Assembly: GCA_023213395.1 (NCBI GenBank)
Contig: CM041465.1
Coordinates: 54,443,741 to 54,507,740, forward strand
Length of the DNA: 64,000 nt
From: Cycas panzhihuaensis
Taxonomy: Eukaryota; Cycadophyta
Reading direction: 5' to 3'
Of this stretch, positions 46,094-59,219 are shown piece after piece; the stretch's first letter is position 1; every line of letters begins with the position of its first letter. A program made the translations under genes and the position numbers. The notes beneath the pieces are model-generated. The model did no database searches, was not told the origin of the DNA, and worked only from the letters and a program-made list of their open reading frames with translations.

Positions 46094-49000
46094 TGTTTCC
46101 TGGTTATCGGGAATGGGTTTTGGCAAGTCAACTTAGGTAAGTGTAGGTATGCTTCTATACTTTGACTTTGTCACTTCTCCAAAACGGTAAATTGAAGCAT
46201 CTATTTTTCATTGCATGACTGATTAATATATTTGAGTGATCAAATTACATCTGCTACTTGATCATATTGCTTAACACTACTCTAGCCTATGACGACCACA
46301 AGACATATATCCCAATGGCACTCCACAGCCCTTCTACGTACCTTTATATTATCCTAAGTACCAACTAGCTCATGTGATCCATTCACACCCCCATTGCCAC
46401 ATCACAACCCATAGTGCTTCACTAGGTGTGATTGGTATCTCACCATCCATTTGCCAATTTCTTAGGAACCCTATCTCTCTAGTGCCCCATCTGGTCTAGG
46501 TCATCTCCTCCTTATGACTGTCCCCAACCACTTAGATAGAGGGTCTGACCCTCCTAGGCCTGGGGTACCCTCCTTTAGGGCTCCTAGCTCCTTTTTTTCC
46601 TCTTGTTTTGCATTCTGTCACCGCACTGTGATAAATGTCGTGGTACAGCGATAAACTTCACGGTATCGCAAAGTTTACCATGGGGTGACTGTCATAAAAT
46701 ATTTTTTAAATCTACTGTGCCAAATTTTGCATTTTTCGTGAAATTGCCACATGGTTAAGTCACACCTCGAGTCCTAGCCTAATCCTAATTATCTAATTAA
46801 ACTAGGGTTAGATATAAAACCCAAAAAAGACTTCATTTTGATCTCTTCCTCCATCTTTTCTCCTCTTCTCTTCTACTTTCACAGGTGTTTTTTTGCAACA
46901 GCGCCCTACAACATCTAGCACACCTGTGTCCTAGCTTGAGATCCGCCCTCTGTAACTCAGATCTGCAATAGTAGGCCTGGGACAAAGCTTCTCCAAGCAA
47001 GGATGTGCTCCAAGGCTCACTTCCATGCATAAGCATCAGGTTTCACCAAGTTCTCATTTAGGTTTCATAACCTACAAAGGAATCCACTTGCAAACCTCAT
47101 AGGATTGCCTTTCTCTACCATTTTCTCAGGGAGATCTACCATTAATCCACCTATAGTAGGTACTATTTCATGTATATTTCATTTTGTTCCTTTTAGCTCC
47201 CCTAAAAGAGAATAGAATACCTTGTATATCTTTCTTTTCTCAGTTTTTGCCATCAAATATAGGAGGCATCCCCTCTGTTTTTCCTTGTTTGTCCTCCCTA
47301 CCTTCCTGCGCTCTCCCAGTTTCTCCAAGGAGGCTGTGAGGAGAGGTCCCAAAAGGGTGAGAGAAAGGAGCTAAGGCGGGTTCTGCACCCAACAAGGCCT
47401 GCTCCTCACGGGAAACTCCCTTCTCCCCTTTTCCCCCTCCTCTTTTGTGCCCCCCTTGGGCTACTAAAGAGCTCTTGGAAGAGAGGCCATCGTTGGTATT
47501 AGCATATGTAGCCCATTGTTGCGTTAGTTCCAAGCTTGAGCACCTTACATGGGTAGAGCTTCCAGCCCTTAGTCATTCCATATATCACTTTTGGGTGTTG
47601 GCTTAGCCTTAAGTTGCAAACGTTGCACATCACAACCTTTGCAACATCAGCAACATTTGCATTCTTTGTGCAACCTATCCCCTTAACCTTTTGTTGTTAT
47701 TAGACCGTCTAAATATGTTGTTTATGTGCTTGGACAACGTGGAGGTGTGTGCATTGGAGGGTTAGCCATTCCGAGGCTAACCATCCCCATTCTTTTATCT
47801 TGTCTTGCTTGCATTGAGAAGGTTGGAGATTGTTTCCTAAATAAAAGTTGACTTTGATTGAAGTACTTTACTTGCATTATTTTGTGCACTTTGCATACAC
47901 ATATATATATATACATACTTGGCATCCTAGCAGCCCCTTAGGAAAGGGGGAGTACTCTTTAATTGTAGGTTTCACTATGCTGCTCGCGGAGAAGAAAGAA
48001 ATGCATCAATCTGGGTATGTCTCTCTCATTCTTTCCCTTGGTCATTTCCACCTTTAGCATAGTATTTTCCTTTGTTTTTCTTTTCCTTTTCCTTTTAGTT
48101 CGGGGAAGGTAAGGAAGCCCCAACACTTTTACTATGCATTGCCCGTGTGTTGGGAAAGGAAAAGGGAAGTGCATGTAGTATAAGAGAACGTCCTTGTTTC
48201 AGCCACATGGTCTTCCAGGTACGCCGTTCTTTTCTCTTCATAGCTCTTTTCCTTTTTGTCTTAAGCTTATCTTCTTGCATAGTTGAAACATAAAAGGAAA
48301 AGGAGAAAAGAAACAAGTTTGCATCTATTACTCGCATATGCATGCTAGACTCACATTTCTAGGAAAGAGCATGAGATGAGAACCATATCCTTTCGTTTTC
48401 TTGATTGCATGCATCTCCTTTAGGCCTTACATCTTTTATACATAAGATTGCACTTGATTGGCTTTCCCCCTCTACTCCCTTTTCTCCCATTAAAAATGAA
48501 AAGAGAGTGAAGTTTTGCATTTGAGAGTAAACGAGAGTGTATTTGCTATTCTTTTTATATAGTTCGTGTCTCTTGTTTGCAACAAACATAGCAACTTACA
48601 CATCACTTCACCACCACACATAGAAGGTCAAACCCTTCACACATAAGACAGTAGAAGCCTCTTCCACTTTTGCCTCTTATTTCCCAAACTCGCTTTGGGT
48701 GGGTTAGCCTAAGGAGGATTCTTCCAATAGGACATCCTCTTCTAACCCCATCACACCTACATTAGCTAAGTAGCCTTGACATCCTCTCATTTGGGTTGGT
48801 CCCGCACATGAGGTGGTTCCCCAACGCCACTCTTACAAATGTGTACCTCCTGCATCACTCTTCTGAATGCATCCCATTCATATCTCTCCATTTTCTACGA
48901 GGATCCATTCCCTCGTTTGGTCTTTCCCTTCCCTTTTGGCCATCCAAGGGTAGGAAGACCTACGTCTTAAGGTTACTCAGAAAACTGAGGATCTCCCTCA

Positions 49001-49206
49001 CTCTTGCTACCATCAAAACCAAAACCAAGTTACCTAGAGGGGAGTTGTGCGCCATTCGTGGGTCATGAACCTGTGTTCTGATGCACAGACGCCGTGTGTG
49101 GGTGACTTCTCTCACTTGCTAGATTGACTCTATATTCTGGATCTCTCTGTTGACTAACCTAATCATAACCAAGTGTGGTTACCATCCCATAGATGCAATT
49201 CCACCA
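46094..49206 (+). repeat. 3' LTR of element F (3,113 bp)
   Basis: Begins tgtttcctggttatcggg and ends gcaattccacca, giving TG...CA. The borders come from alignment to the E LTR. The probable target copy is tcaca (49,207-49,211); its partner is outside the window. It is longer than the E LTR by about 290 bases, and long open frames inside (for example minus strand 46,833-47,036) have no recognisable domain. Confidence 0.8.
46813..46819 (+). promoter_or_regulatory. TATA box of the F LTR
   Basis: TATAAAA preceded by ctagggttag (half telo-box) at the place homologous to the E promoter (4,974). The transcription start would lie about 30 bases on. Confidence 0.45.
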
Positions 49207-50397
49207 TCACACCCTCAGTCTCATCTATATTATTTTAGGGATCGAAGGCCCTGGTGTTCTTCAACACCACCACTCCATTAGATCACTTTGTTCTCTTCTC
49301 TGCTTGTTATGTGTATTTGAAGGTATCTTGAGATGCTAACAAATATGCAGATGTTTTCCCTCTCATATAAATGCTATGATCAATAGGAATAGGATGCCTA
49401 ACATTCAATACTAAGCATTATGTTCAATCAAGAAAACATATTAATATATTATAGGATTTTTTAATCATTATAAGTATGCTTAATTGAAAATTAATAATAA
49501 ACATTTATAATACACACAACAATACAATAAATACATAAAGATGTATAGGCTCATCTCCTCTAGTATTATACGTTTAGAACCAAAGTATATTTGTGAAAGA
49601 TAAATTTATCTTATATTTTTATAATAATTACATTTTGCTTGTATTTCTTATGTCTTATATTTTAATATTATTATGTAATGTGTTAGATTCAAATTGTGTT
49701 TTTAGTCCATTAGTTTATTTATCCTTAATGATCGATAAGAAGATTCCATTGGTTGTTAAATATCATTTTAAGTTTGATACATCCATTGTAAAGCAAATAA
49801 GACAGGATCAATCACCACTTAAAATTATTATATACATGACACATAAATAACATATACTCTATTACATAGGATTAATATAGGAATAAATTTTGAATAATAA
49901 TTTATTAGTAAAGCTTTCAACAACTACCTTTTGACTTATGTGTCATGATCATATATAAAAGGCTCCTTTATATAATCACTATCATTTGTACTTACCTTAC
50001 AAATAATATAAAATTTATTTATTCCAACTTATGGATGGCCCCATTAGAAAGAGTAACTCATAATCATCCTAAGAAAAACCTAATACTATTATAGTTTCTT
50101 ATGAGGAAAACTATCTAGACATATTATAACCAAATATGTTAGGAATCTTTTTTATGCTATAAAAGTACACCTACGTCCTTTCATAGATTAATTAAAAAAG
50201 TTGGGTAGAAGAAAATATTTTAGTTCATATTTTCTCTTGTTGAAGTGGTTTCTTTAGAATGAAGATGGACCTATACATCCTTGTTAACCACAAACATTAG
50301 AACATAATTAGAATTAGGACAGATTAAAATTTGTCATAGATGAATTGCTAATGGTGATAGTTACAACTTGAGTTCAAAAGATGGTTCCCCCTTATTC

Positions 50398-50530
50398 ATC
50401 CTTAGGTACCATGCAATTATTGAATGTTAAGGCTTGCTAGTTGAATTAACTAATATATATATATCCCATATGGATTAGTTAATTCAACTAACAAGCCTTA
50501 ACATTCAATAATTGCACGGTACCTAAGGAT
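50398..50530. repeat. Foldback (long inverted repeat), 55-bp arms
   Basis: The left arm, 50,398-50,452 (atccttaggtacc...gaattaactaa), and right arm, 50,475-50,530, are near-perfect reverse complements with a 22-base TA-rich loop. A TA run follows at 50,531-50,554. It resembles a tiny foldback or MITE; no target duplication was confirmed. Confidence 0.85.
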
Positions 50531-51237
50531 ATATATATATATATATATATATATTCTTTTGGTCAAGTGTGCATATCTCTTTCCCTAACTAATGGGATGT
50601 TACACTAATTTTAAATTCTCTTTATTCATTCAATAGAATGAAATGCCCTCTACAATAGAGTGGGTTTAATCAATTTAATATAGATAATTATTTTTCATTC
50701 TGTATTTTAGAGTGTTAAAGGCCTTTAGTTTATGAATTGTCCTCATGAAATGATTTATATTTTGTTTTCCCAAAATAGGACATCAAGTTTTTGTAAAAGA
50801 AATTAACCAATAACTAACAAGTTATCTTTTTGTTTGATACTTCCATCGATCTTGTATTAATATATTATGGGCTTTTAAATTAAATGAGATTTAAACGGAA
50901 GTGTGAAAAGGAAGTGTGCGTTACCTTCTTTTACACTCAATCGTTCAATAGGACAAAATAGATACTATCATTATAATGCCCTTTAGATGATTTGGTTATC
51001 CATGGCTTTTTAAAATAGTTGGAGATAATTTCAGGAGGATCTCATTTATGTCCTTATATTTAACTATATTTATGATGTTACATGATGTATTCATTAATTG
51101 CAAGGCTATTGGAGGACTTAGATGCAATTGTCCCAACTTTTGTCAAGAATATTCTAAATTAAAGGAAAAAGGTATGAATTTAGATTGTTGATACTGAATA
51201 GATATTTATTATAGTCCAACCAAACATTGAATTTGTA

Positions 51238-51372
51238 CTCTTTTTCTTTTTCCTTTTCTTTCTTTTCTTTTCTTTTGTGTGTGTGTGTGTGGGTTGGAGG
51301 GGTTGGGGTGGGTATGGGCATGTGTGTATGTGTGTGGGAGAGAGAGAGAGGGGGGGGGGGAGAGAAAGAGAG
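51238..51372. repeat. Low-complexity tract: CT-rich, (GT)n, (GA)n and a G run
   Basis: A pyrimidine run, then alternating GT (about 51,275-51,291), G/T-rich sequence, GAGAGAGAGAG and about 11 consecutive G (51,350-51,360). It is not coding, although reading frames cross it on both strands. Confidence 0.9.
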
Positions 51373-51893
51373 CATAATAGAAAATGAGAGTTCTATGGGG
51401 GTGTTGCCCCTCAATATGATGCCCCAAAGCATGTTGGACATCTCACTATGTTAATGTTATGAAGTATACTTCTTTGTTCATCCAACATAATTACCCACAT
51501 TAAATGACATGAATAGAACACGTGCACAAGCAATAAATAATTCTAATAAGCAATGCCAATGTTTATTCATTTTTTCAAATGTACTGACAAATCAAAATGG
51601 TGTAAAATAACAAAGTATGCACTTGGAGTTTAGCAAAGTTAGCGAAAAGTTCAAAATGTATGGAGGCATTTGTAATACGTGTATGACACGATCAAACTCT
51701 TAGAAATTGTTAACCCTCCATGGGAATTATTGCCCCAATACTTAGATGTGCATCCTTAGAGAAACAATAATCATAGTAAGCATTACAAATGTCGCTTTAC
51801 CTTTCAAAATATGTAAACTAGTCGGTGTGGTATAACATGATATAAGAGTTGTAAATTAAAGACAATGACCTTCTTGACCCATTCAAGGCAACC

Positions 51894-52316
51894 CTAACAA
51901 CAATTTTGTATTAAGTACTCTCTCTCTCTACATGCACCAATCTAAATTATTGTCAAGGATATTCCATATTAATGGGGCCAAGTAGAGGTTTATAGATTCA
52001 TAAAGATTCTTAAAATATAAGATTGTAGATTCTTATCAATAAGATACTTGGACGATATTATATCACTTGGGAACTCTTAGAATTACATATCTTTCTATTT
52101 CTAACAACAATTTTGTATTAAGTACTCTCTCGCTTTTTCTCTATGTGCACCAATCTAAATTATTGTCAAGGATATTCCATGTTAATGGGGCCAAGTAAAG
52201 GTTTATAGATTCATAAAGATTCTTAAAGTATAAGATCCTAGATTCTTATGGATAAGACACTTGGACAATAATATATCACTTAGTAACTCCTAAAATTACA
52301 TGTCTTTCTATTTCTA
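51894..52316. repeat. Tandem duplication, two units of about 207 bp
   Basis: Unit 1 starts at 51,894 and unit 2 at 52,101, both with ctaacaacaattttgtatt. They match through caatctaaattattgtcaag, tggggccaagta and ctttctatttcta, with scattered substitutions. Confidence 0.9.
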
Positions 52317-52870
52317 AAAGAGGTGTTGGATGCGTGTACGCATGATGGGATTTCACCTAATAAAGTAGTGTTATACTCGTGAATTATTCATGGCAGGTCC
52401 CCACAATCCACCAATATATGCGTTTGATAATTAGAATGAAGTCTAACACCATAATTGAAAAGCAATAGTCTAGCTAGAATGGTTGAAACTATCTTTCGTA
52501 CTAAAAAATGTAAAATTATTCTATTAAACACAGTCGGGTGGATGGGACCATACCCATGTCTGATTTTATAGGGCATTAATCTTGAGCGTTGAGATATGTT
52601 CAAAGGTAAATGAGGAAACAGTTCTGCCAGGATTTAGAAATTAACCTCTACCAAATGTATGAGATACGATTGAAAGCACACTTTACCCTCAAATTCGAGT
52701 TCATGGGCTGCGAAAGTCTAATTATCAATTCATAAGATGCGAATATTTCTTAGAAACGATGAAACCCGTGATGCGATGCGATTTTGACTGTTTTCGGTAG
52801 CCAAAGCTGCAACTTGTTCTCCAATGTAAAATGTGGTAATGGGGAATTAATATGCCATGGGTGAACAATT

Positions 52871-52880
52871 ATTATATATT
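52871..52880 (+). promoter_or_regulatory. VPE: Candidate TATA box of the VPE gene
   Basis: attatatatt about 80 bases upstream of the start codon would put transcription start near 52,900 and give a leader of about 50 bases. There is no other support. Confidence 0.4.
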
Positions 52881-52954
52881 CTTTTGACTACCCTGCACAT
52901 TCGAGTGCGTGTGTCATCTGGTGTTTGAATTTGAGTTGAAGATTGTCGTAGGTA

Positions 52955-55900
52955 ATGGGCTCTCCACTTAAGTGCTCTGTTGGTGTCGTGCTGCTGTTAA
53001 TCTGCTTTGGATCGCATAGCATAGCAGATGCCAGCAGAAGTAGTTTCGATGGGATAATTCGGATGCCCATCACCACTAAGAACCTTCAAACACTCAATGA
53101 AAATAAATCTGATGAAGGTGATAAAATCGCTAGGAGGTGGGCTATTCTTGTTGCAGGCTCTTCCGGATATGACAACTACAGACATCAGGTCGACATATGT
53201 TCGTTCATCCAACTATGCATAGTTATGCGTAGATAGAATCATGTCATCTTTAGATATAAGTTTATAGGGAGTGATCTTCTATACATGTTTTTATCACAGA
53301 CAGTTTGCGGATATAGTTAAAACAAAAGACACTCATATATAGATTTATACCTATGGTATACATATGTACCTTTGTTTGACATCTGAATCTACAGATATAA
53401 GATATAGATACATAGATTCAGATATATTTCATTCATATCTCTATATATATTGGCTGCTGTCAGCATTTCTTCTTGTTGCTGGTTGTGGGCTCACAAGAAA
53501 GCGATGAGAATTAGTAGAGTACATCTAGATGTGTCAAATAAGTTCTACATGAAAATTAGAATTAGTAAAGTACATGTAGATGTGATTTGTGCTCTCATTC
53601 CATGCAGGCTGATGTTTGTCATGCATATCAAATTCTGAGGAGAGGAGGATTGAAAGAGGAGAACATCGTCGTATTTATGTACGATGACATTGCTTACAGT
53701 CCAGCAAATCCTCGACCTGGAATTATTATCAACCATCCTCAGGGAGGAGATGTGTATGCGGGGGTTCCTAAGGTGCAGTCCCAGCTTTAACCAGTAGAAA
53801 CATGTGGTATTGTCTGTTTCTTCTTTCTGAATTGTGTGCAGCATGCAGGACTACACTGGGAAGAATGTTAGCGTAGATAATTTCTTTGCTGTTCTCCTTG
53901 GAGACAAAGCTTCAGTTAGAGGTGGAAGTGGAAAGGTTGTTGATAGCGGTCCCAATGACCATATCTTCATTTACTACACCGATCATGGAGGCCCGGGAGT
54001 GCTTGGTGAGTAAATATTACCAAAATTTGAGATAGAGTACACCAATTTGAAGCATAGATCTGGCATCTAAGATTCAAGGATGTTTGTACAAGGCCTGATG
54101 AATCAACTCGGTCTGAGAGGATGTTCTATAATTCCTTCATTCATTCATATGTCCAAGTACAAGTTACATTCCGATGTATCATGTGTGAATTCCCATATGA
54201 TCCCCAAATCATGCTGATTGAGTCCAGAGAAAACTATGTTCGTACTAGCTTCTTTGTGATGAAATCACTGAGCATTAAGGCATCTTGGCTTTATTTCCGA
54301 TCTATAGCAAAGTGGCTTTGGTCTAGAGCCTCCGTCGTAGTAGACTTTTGCTCACCATCCTTATCTGTTCAATTCCACAAAGTCAGCATATCCCCTGTAA
54401 GCCTCTCTTTCACCGGTTTCTGCAAAAATGACTCGCCAGGTTATTGTTTTATATTGTTGGCCTATATGTGAAGTTTCATGCTTCTGACGATTTATTCGTG
54501 TGGTTGATGAAAATGGGTTGCAGGAATGCCTACTCGTCCAAATCTTTATGCTGATGATTTCAATGAAGTGTTGAAACAAAAATATGCTGCTGGCACTTAC
54601 AAACAAATGGTGAGTAGAGCCATGTAAGACAAAAGGCAAAAGCCATCAGTTCTTTTGTTATTTAGAGTTTTTAGCATCTTCATTAATCCGGAGGAGCAGG
54701 CCTGTGGAGTAACACCACTGCCCCACATCAGAGGGACTATTTTAGTTCTTATGGAATCACACCACTTCCACACGGCACTCTATAGTCCTCACAGCCACAG
54801 CTGGATGTAGTCTGCTAAGGGGAGGAGGGGTATCAATCACCATGGGAATTCAGCTTTCAGGGTTTTGGTTTGGTTATAGTCCTTGCGTTCTTATATATAG
54901 CCAACTTTTGTGGTCATTGCAGAGTTGGGTAAATCTGAGAATTGAGGCTCGATGTGCTTTACATCTTATGATTGAAGAATCCTTGGAAGCAGCTTAGGAG
55001 AGTATTTGAGTCCCAGGAGTTAGTACCGTAAGACCGCTAACATAAATTGTTTGAACCATCAGGTAATTTATGTTGAAGCATGTGAAAGCGGAAGCATTTT
55101 CGAGGGTCTACTTGCAGAGGGTATGAATATTTATGTTACAACAGCATCAAATGCAGAGGAAAGCAGCTGGGGAACCTACTGTCCTGGAATGAGGCCTCCT
55201 CCTCCTCCTGAATATTACACCTGCCTTGGAGACCTGTATAGTGTGGCCTGGATGGAGGACAGGTTTGGCTTTATCCACTGCAAATTTTTTTTTTAGCTTA
55301 AATTTGTATTGAGCTTGGCGAAAATTCTTTGCCTATAGTCAATTGCAAATTTGATTGTCACTTATTGTGTTGGCAGTGAAGTGCACAATTTGCTGGTGGA
55401 AACCTTAAATCAGCAGTATCTTTCGGTAAGTGAAGTCAAACTCCCATTATCTCCACTTCTTGTGAATCTGCTCATATACCTGCAATGTAATCTGCTGTTT
55501 ATGTGTACTGCTTACAGGAATCTCGGTTTCCAATAGGAATTTGCTTGTGTTCCTCTATCCAGTGATGTGGATTTGATCTAGTAATTAGTGATCGCATTTC
55601 TATCCACTTGTACTAATTCCGAACTCCCAGCAGCCGCATCACTAGTATGGGCCCTAATGTCATAGATGGATGCACCTGGGAACAATATTCCAGAGCTCGG
55701 TTTCCTGCTTTTTCCCTTCTTTTATTACGTTTCTTGGGATATAGGTATCCTGAGTCCTACTGATGGAAGATTAGTGTGTCCGTATTGATTCTCGATATGG
55801 GGTTCTCGTCACTGTTGTCTTCTAATATTGAAGGTAGACCGTGTCAGGGCTCATATTTGAGCGATCTGTAGTTTTTGCTTGTAACGCTCTTTGTCATTCC

Positions 55901-57394
55901 ATCACTAATTAGTTTAAATCATTTGATCATAGAAACATATGAGTTTTTATCTATGTAATGCCTCAGTGATGCACATGTACCATGAAACTCATACGTTTCT
56001 ATGCTATTGCCAGCTGAGTATCTTTTTCCCTTACTGAACTGAAGGCACATCTAGGATCAGCACTGCATCTTTCATGCTGATATTATAGATTTACGACAGA
56101 GTGCAACACTAGATAGCCATATCCTTAAATGTGCAAATATTTATGAATGCTTAATGTTGCAAAACACGGTAGCAGCCTGATATTTTCAATTCCTTCGGTC
56201 GACTTCATAGAAATAGAGATCCATATCAGTCATGTTTAATACTATTTTATGTTGGAGTGTTGCTAAGCCAGACATTTTACAGGTGAGGGATAGGACATCC
56301 AACAACAATACATATGACATGGGCTCCCATGTGATGCAATATGGCGACATACTTATGAGCAAGGAACCATTGTCCTTGTACCTGGGGTTTGACCCCGCCA
56401 ATGCCAACGTTACTTCTGCCAATGAGAATGATTTGCCCCAAGTTTTGCAAGAGAAGGATGTTAGAGCTGTCAACCAGAGAGATGCAGATCTTCTTTACCT
56501 GTGGCAAAAGGTTGGTAGCGGGAATCATATTGAATCTATAGTACGATGATCCAGTAATCCTTATAATCGTTATGCTGGCTTCTTCAGTTGTGGTTACCTT
56601 GTTTTTGTCAGATAATAATAGCTGCTATTTAAATAAGCTCTGGCATGTTTCAAATTTTTCATCGGTGTTACCATATTACACCGTTCGGATGACAGGGAAC
56701 GAGTGGAGTAGTTACCACTCTTACAATCTATAGCTATATTAATTATGAGAGCTATTTCTTTGTGTTTTACATATGTAGTATAAAAGATACAAGGACGACT
56801 CCCCCGAAAAGCTGGACGCTCAGAAAGAGATGGTGGAATTAATGACACATCGGGTGCATGTAGACAGAAGTGTAAAGATTATTGGAGAGCTGTTGTTTGG
56901 ATCAGAAATGGGTCCTGCTGTGTTGAAAGCCGTGCGACCCCCAGGGCAGCCATTGGTGGATGACTGGGACTGCCTTAAAACAATGGTAACATTTTATCCC
57001 CATTATTATTCGATCTTCCTCTGTTTGTACTTCCCCAGTTCTACAAATAAATACAGGGGCGAAAAAATCATGAAATACCCTCTCCAAAGGCTGCTCCTTG
57101 CTTACGTTCTACCGGTTGTAAGTAGTATAAGGTTTGATACCGAGCAATAGGGAAGGATTCTAGTCCGTGCACACCTTAATGGCCGCTGCTAACGCTTCTC
57201 GCATATGACAGGTTCGCACATTCGAATCCCATTGTGGATCACTTGCCCAGTATGGCTTGAAACACATGCGTGCTCTAGCAAATATCTGTAACCGAGGTGT
57301 TACGGCGGATTCTATGAGCGCAGTTTCTGCTGAAGCATGCGCTCAAATTCCATCGGGGTTCTGGAGTTCACTCCAAGGAGGGTACAGTGCTTGA
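52955..57394 (+). CDS. VPE: Vacuolar processing enzyme (legumain, asparaginyl endopeptidase), nine exons
   Basis: A C13-family cysteine protease that cleaves after Asn/Asp in the vacuole, maturing storage and other vacuolar proteins. Exons: 52,955-53,188; 53,608-53,772; 53,849-54,005; 54,524-54,609; 55,063-55,262; 55,377-55,425; 56,283-56,510; 56,779-56,985; 57,212-57,394. All eight introns are GT-AG and all phases agree, giving 502 residues, the usual length. Residues 8-25 form a hydrophobic signal peptide. Motifs: [20 protein letters not shown] (from 67), [10 protein letters not shown] with catalytic His179, EACESGS with catalytic Cys221, [37 protein letters not shown], and a C-terminal prodomain with [20 protein letters not shown]. 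The third triad residue, Asn in human legumain, is Ser70 here; I recall Ser in some plant seed-type enzymes too. There are no stops or frameshifts. The gene has no repeat in its introns. Confidence 0.96.
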
Positions 57395-58495
57395 TTATTC
57401 TAGGCGGGCTGCCTCAAGAATCTGAATTATAGGATGGAGTCTCTTGTACACATGTAAAATTATTATGCTATTATGGGTCAGATCGTTGATGAGGGCCGAC
57501 AGAATGTACCATGCTCAGATGTGTTTATCTAAACAATGTATTTAGATGTATTTATATACACTCTGGACCACTGTTTTAGCTTCTGGATTATCTTCTATTA
57601 TCATTGCAGCTATTGGTTTTATGACTGTGCAAGCTCTGTTCACGGTGATCTCTACTGGAAAGCATTGCTATTCAATATGATTGTGAGGGCTTTTATTGTG
57701 GGATCTTATTTCGACATCCTTTGAATTTCAGAGTCCTAGAGGACACTTGTATTCAGAAATCATAGGTAATATAAAATGAATGTTTTCTTTGATATACTCA
57801 AAATTCAAATTGCCACCTGTGAATACTCACTGTAGAGTGCAATATCTGGACACCACATTCTATAATTTGCTGTTACTGTACCTGCTTCATATTTTTTTTC
57901 CAATTCCCTTTTTCATATTTCTGTACTCTTGGGAATAGACTCTGCATTTGCCATTTTCTAAAAACTATGCAGCAAATGGCTTCAAGATCCTCTCAAAACA
58001 TTCCTTTCCATTTTGTGTCATTCACAATAGGATAGACTCTCTTCTTTTTATTTCCCCCTTCTTGGTGGGGTCATGGGCAATGGGTCACAACATGTGACCT
58101 GAACAAGCAGCTATGATGTCACAATTGCCTCAGAGGTTGATTATTGCATAAGCAGAGAACAGAACAGATCAAAATGTACAGCCATCAGATGGTTTCAAAT
58201 GCATGAGACAAGCAGATTTGGGACAGAGCTTGCGGCCTGAAACACGGGTGCATCTTACAGAAAACTCCAAATCCTTGAGAATCTTAAACAAAAAGAATAC
58301 ATGATACCAGTTATCAATGATAAACATACCTGTCTAAACTCGTCAGCTTCAAGTTAAAACAGGCCATCTAAAGGATCAGGACTAACTGAAATGGCCTACA
58401 AACTGAGACAGTTACATGGCTGATAATAAACATACATTTGCAAGTGAGAACATGTCAGCTTTGTAGATCTGGAAAAGTCAAAGAGAATTGCAGTT

Positions 58496-58528
<33 letters not shown>

Positions 58529-59219
58529 CAATTACTACAAGTGTGGTCACAGTGAAATGAGAGTTGCCTATGTGGTTAGAGGAGCCCCATTCTTTGCATG
58601 CAATCATCACCCAGATCTTAAAACTAATGAGAACAAACTAGGAATTCATCTCCAAATAAAGCCCCAATTAGTGTGAAAACATTGAAAAATAGCAACAATG
58701 AAAGGAAAAAGGAAGAGAACCAGTCACTTGACTTAAAACCATCTGAAATCCAAGCAACATGTAAACCCAAACCAAGAGCAATCAATCCAAATGCTAGGGG
58801 TGATTAAAAATGAATATTAGCATCTCTAGATCAATTACAATATTGCTGAAATCAACATGTTATAACTGCTAAAAGATGACAAGAAACACTTGCTTCAAGA
58901 AATCTAAGAAACCATCCATCAACAATCATTTTTGTTTCTTTGTATGAAACTAAAATTATATTACATCAACAATCAAATTTTAGAAAGAAGAGAAGCTTGG
59001 ATAATCAAATTAAAGAGTAAAATTTGCAGCAATCTAAGCTAAATAAAAGTAATGAAATTTTACTTATAACAGGTCTAATCCCTCTCCCTTTACACTTGAT
59101 TGCAAAATGCACCAATGTTCCATTGACCAAGAACATCGAAAACAAATACTTGGAATCCTAGCATAAGCATTCATAAATAAACTCAGATTTGTTTCCCAAA
59201 AATTTAATGATAAGCTAGC
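57395..59219. other. 3' flank of VPE and intergenic DNA
   Basis: The VPE 3' UTR must start here, but no canonical AATAAA is seen close to the stop codon. The rest is AT-rich without a supported gene. A CA/TA microsatellite lies at 58,497-58,528. Confidence 0.6.
58497..58528. repeat. (CA)n(TA)n microsatellite
   Basis: About ten CA units followed by eight TA units. Confidence 0.9.

Larger units (their letters stand above)
49207..52870. other. AT-rich intergenic DNA upstream of the VPE gene
   Basis: Base composition drops sharply in GC at the end of the F LTR. No reading frame here has a recognisable domain; a 85-codon frame at 49,593-49,850 is hydrophobic by AT bias only. Internal features (foldback, simple repeats, tandem duplication) are listed separately. 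Confidence 0.7.

Noticed and set aside
46833-47533. Minus-strand frames in the F LTR, which look protein-like
   Set aside because: The E LTR does not keep these frames and no family match is apparent.
49593-49850. 85-codon hydrophobic frame in AT-rich DNA
   Set aside because: Its make-up follows AT bias; no start context, homologue or neighbour supports a gene.
51154-51454. Frames across the GT/GA tract on both strands
   Set aside because: Low-complexity sequence; same span open in several frames because of the repeat.
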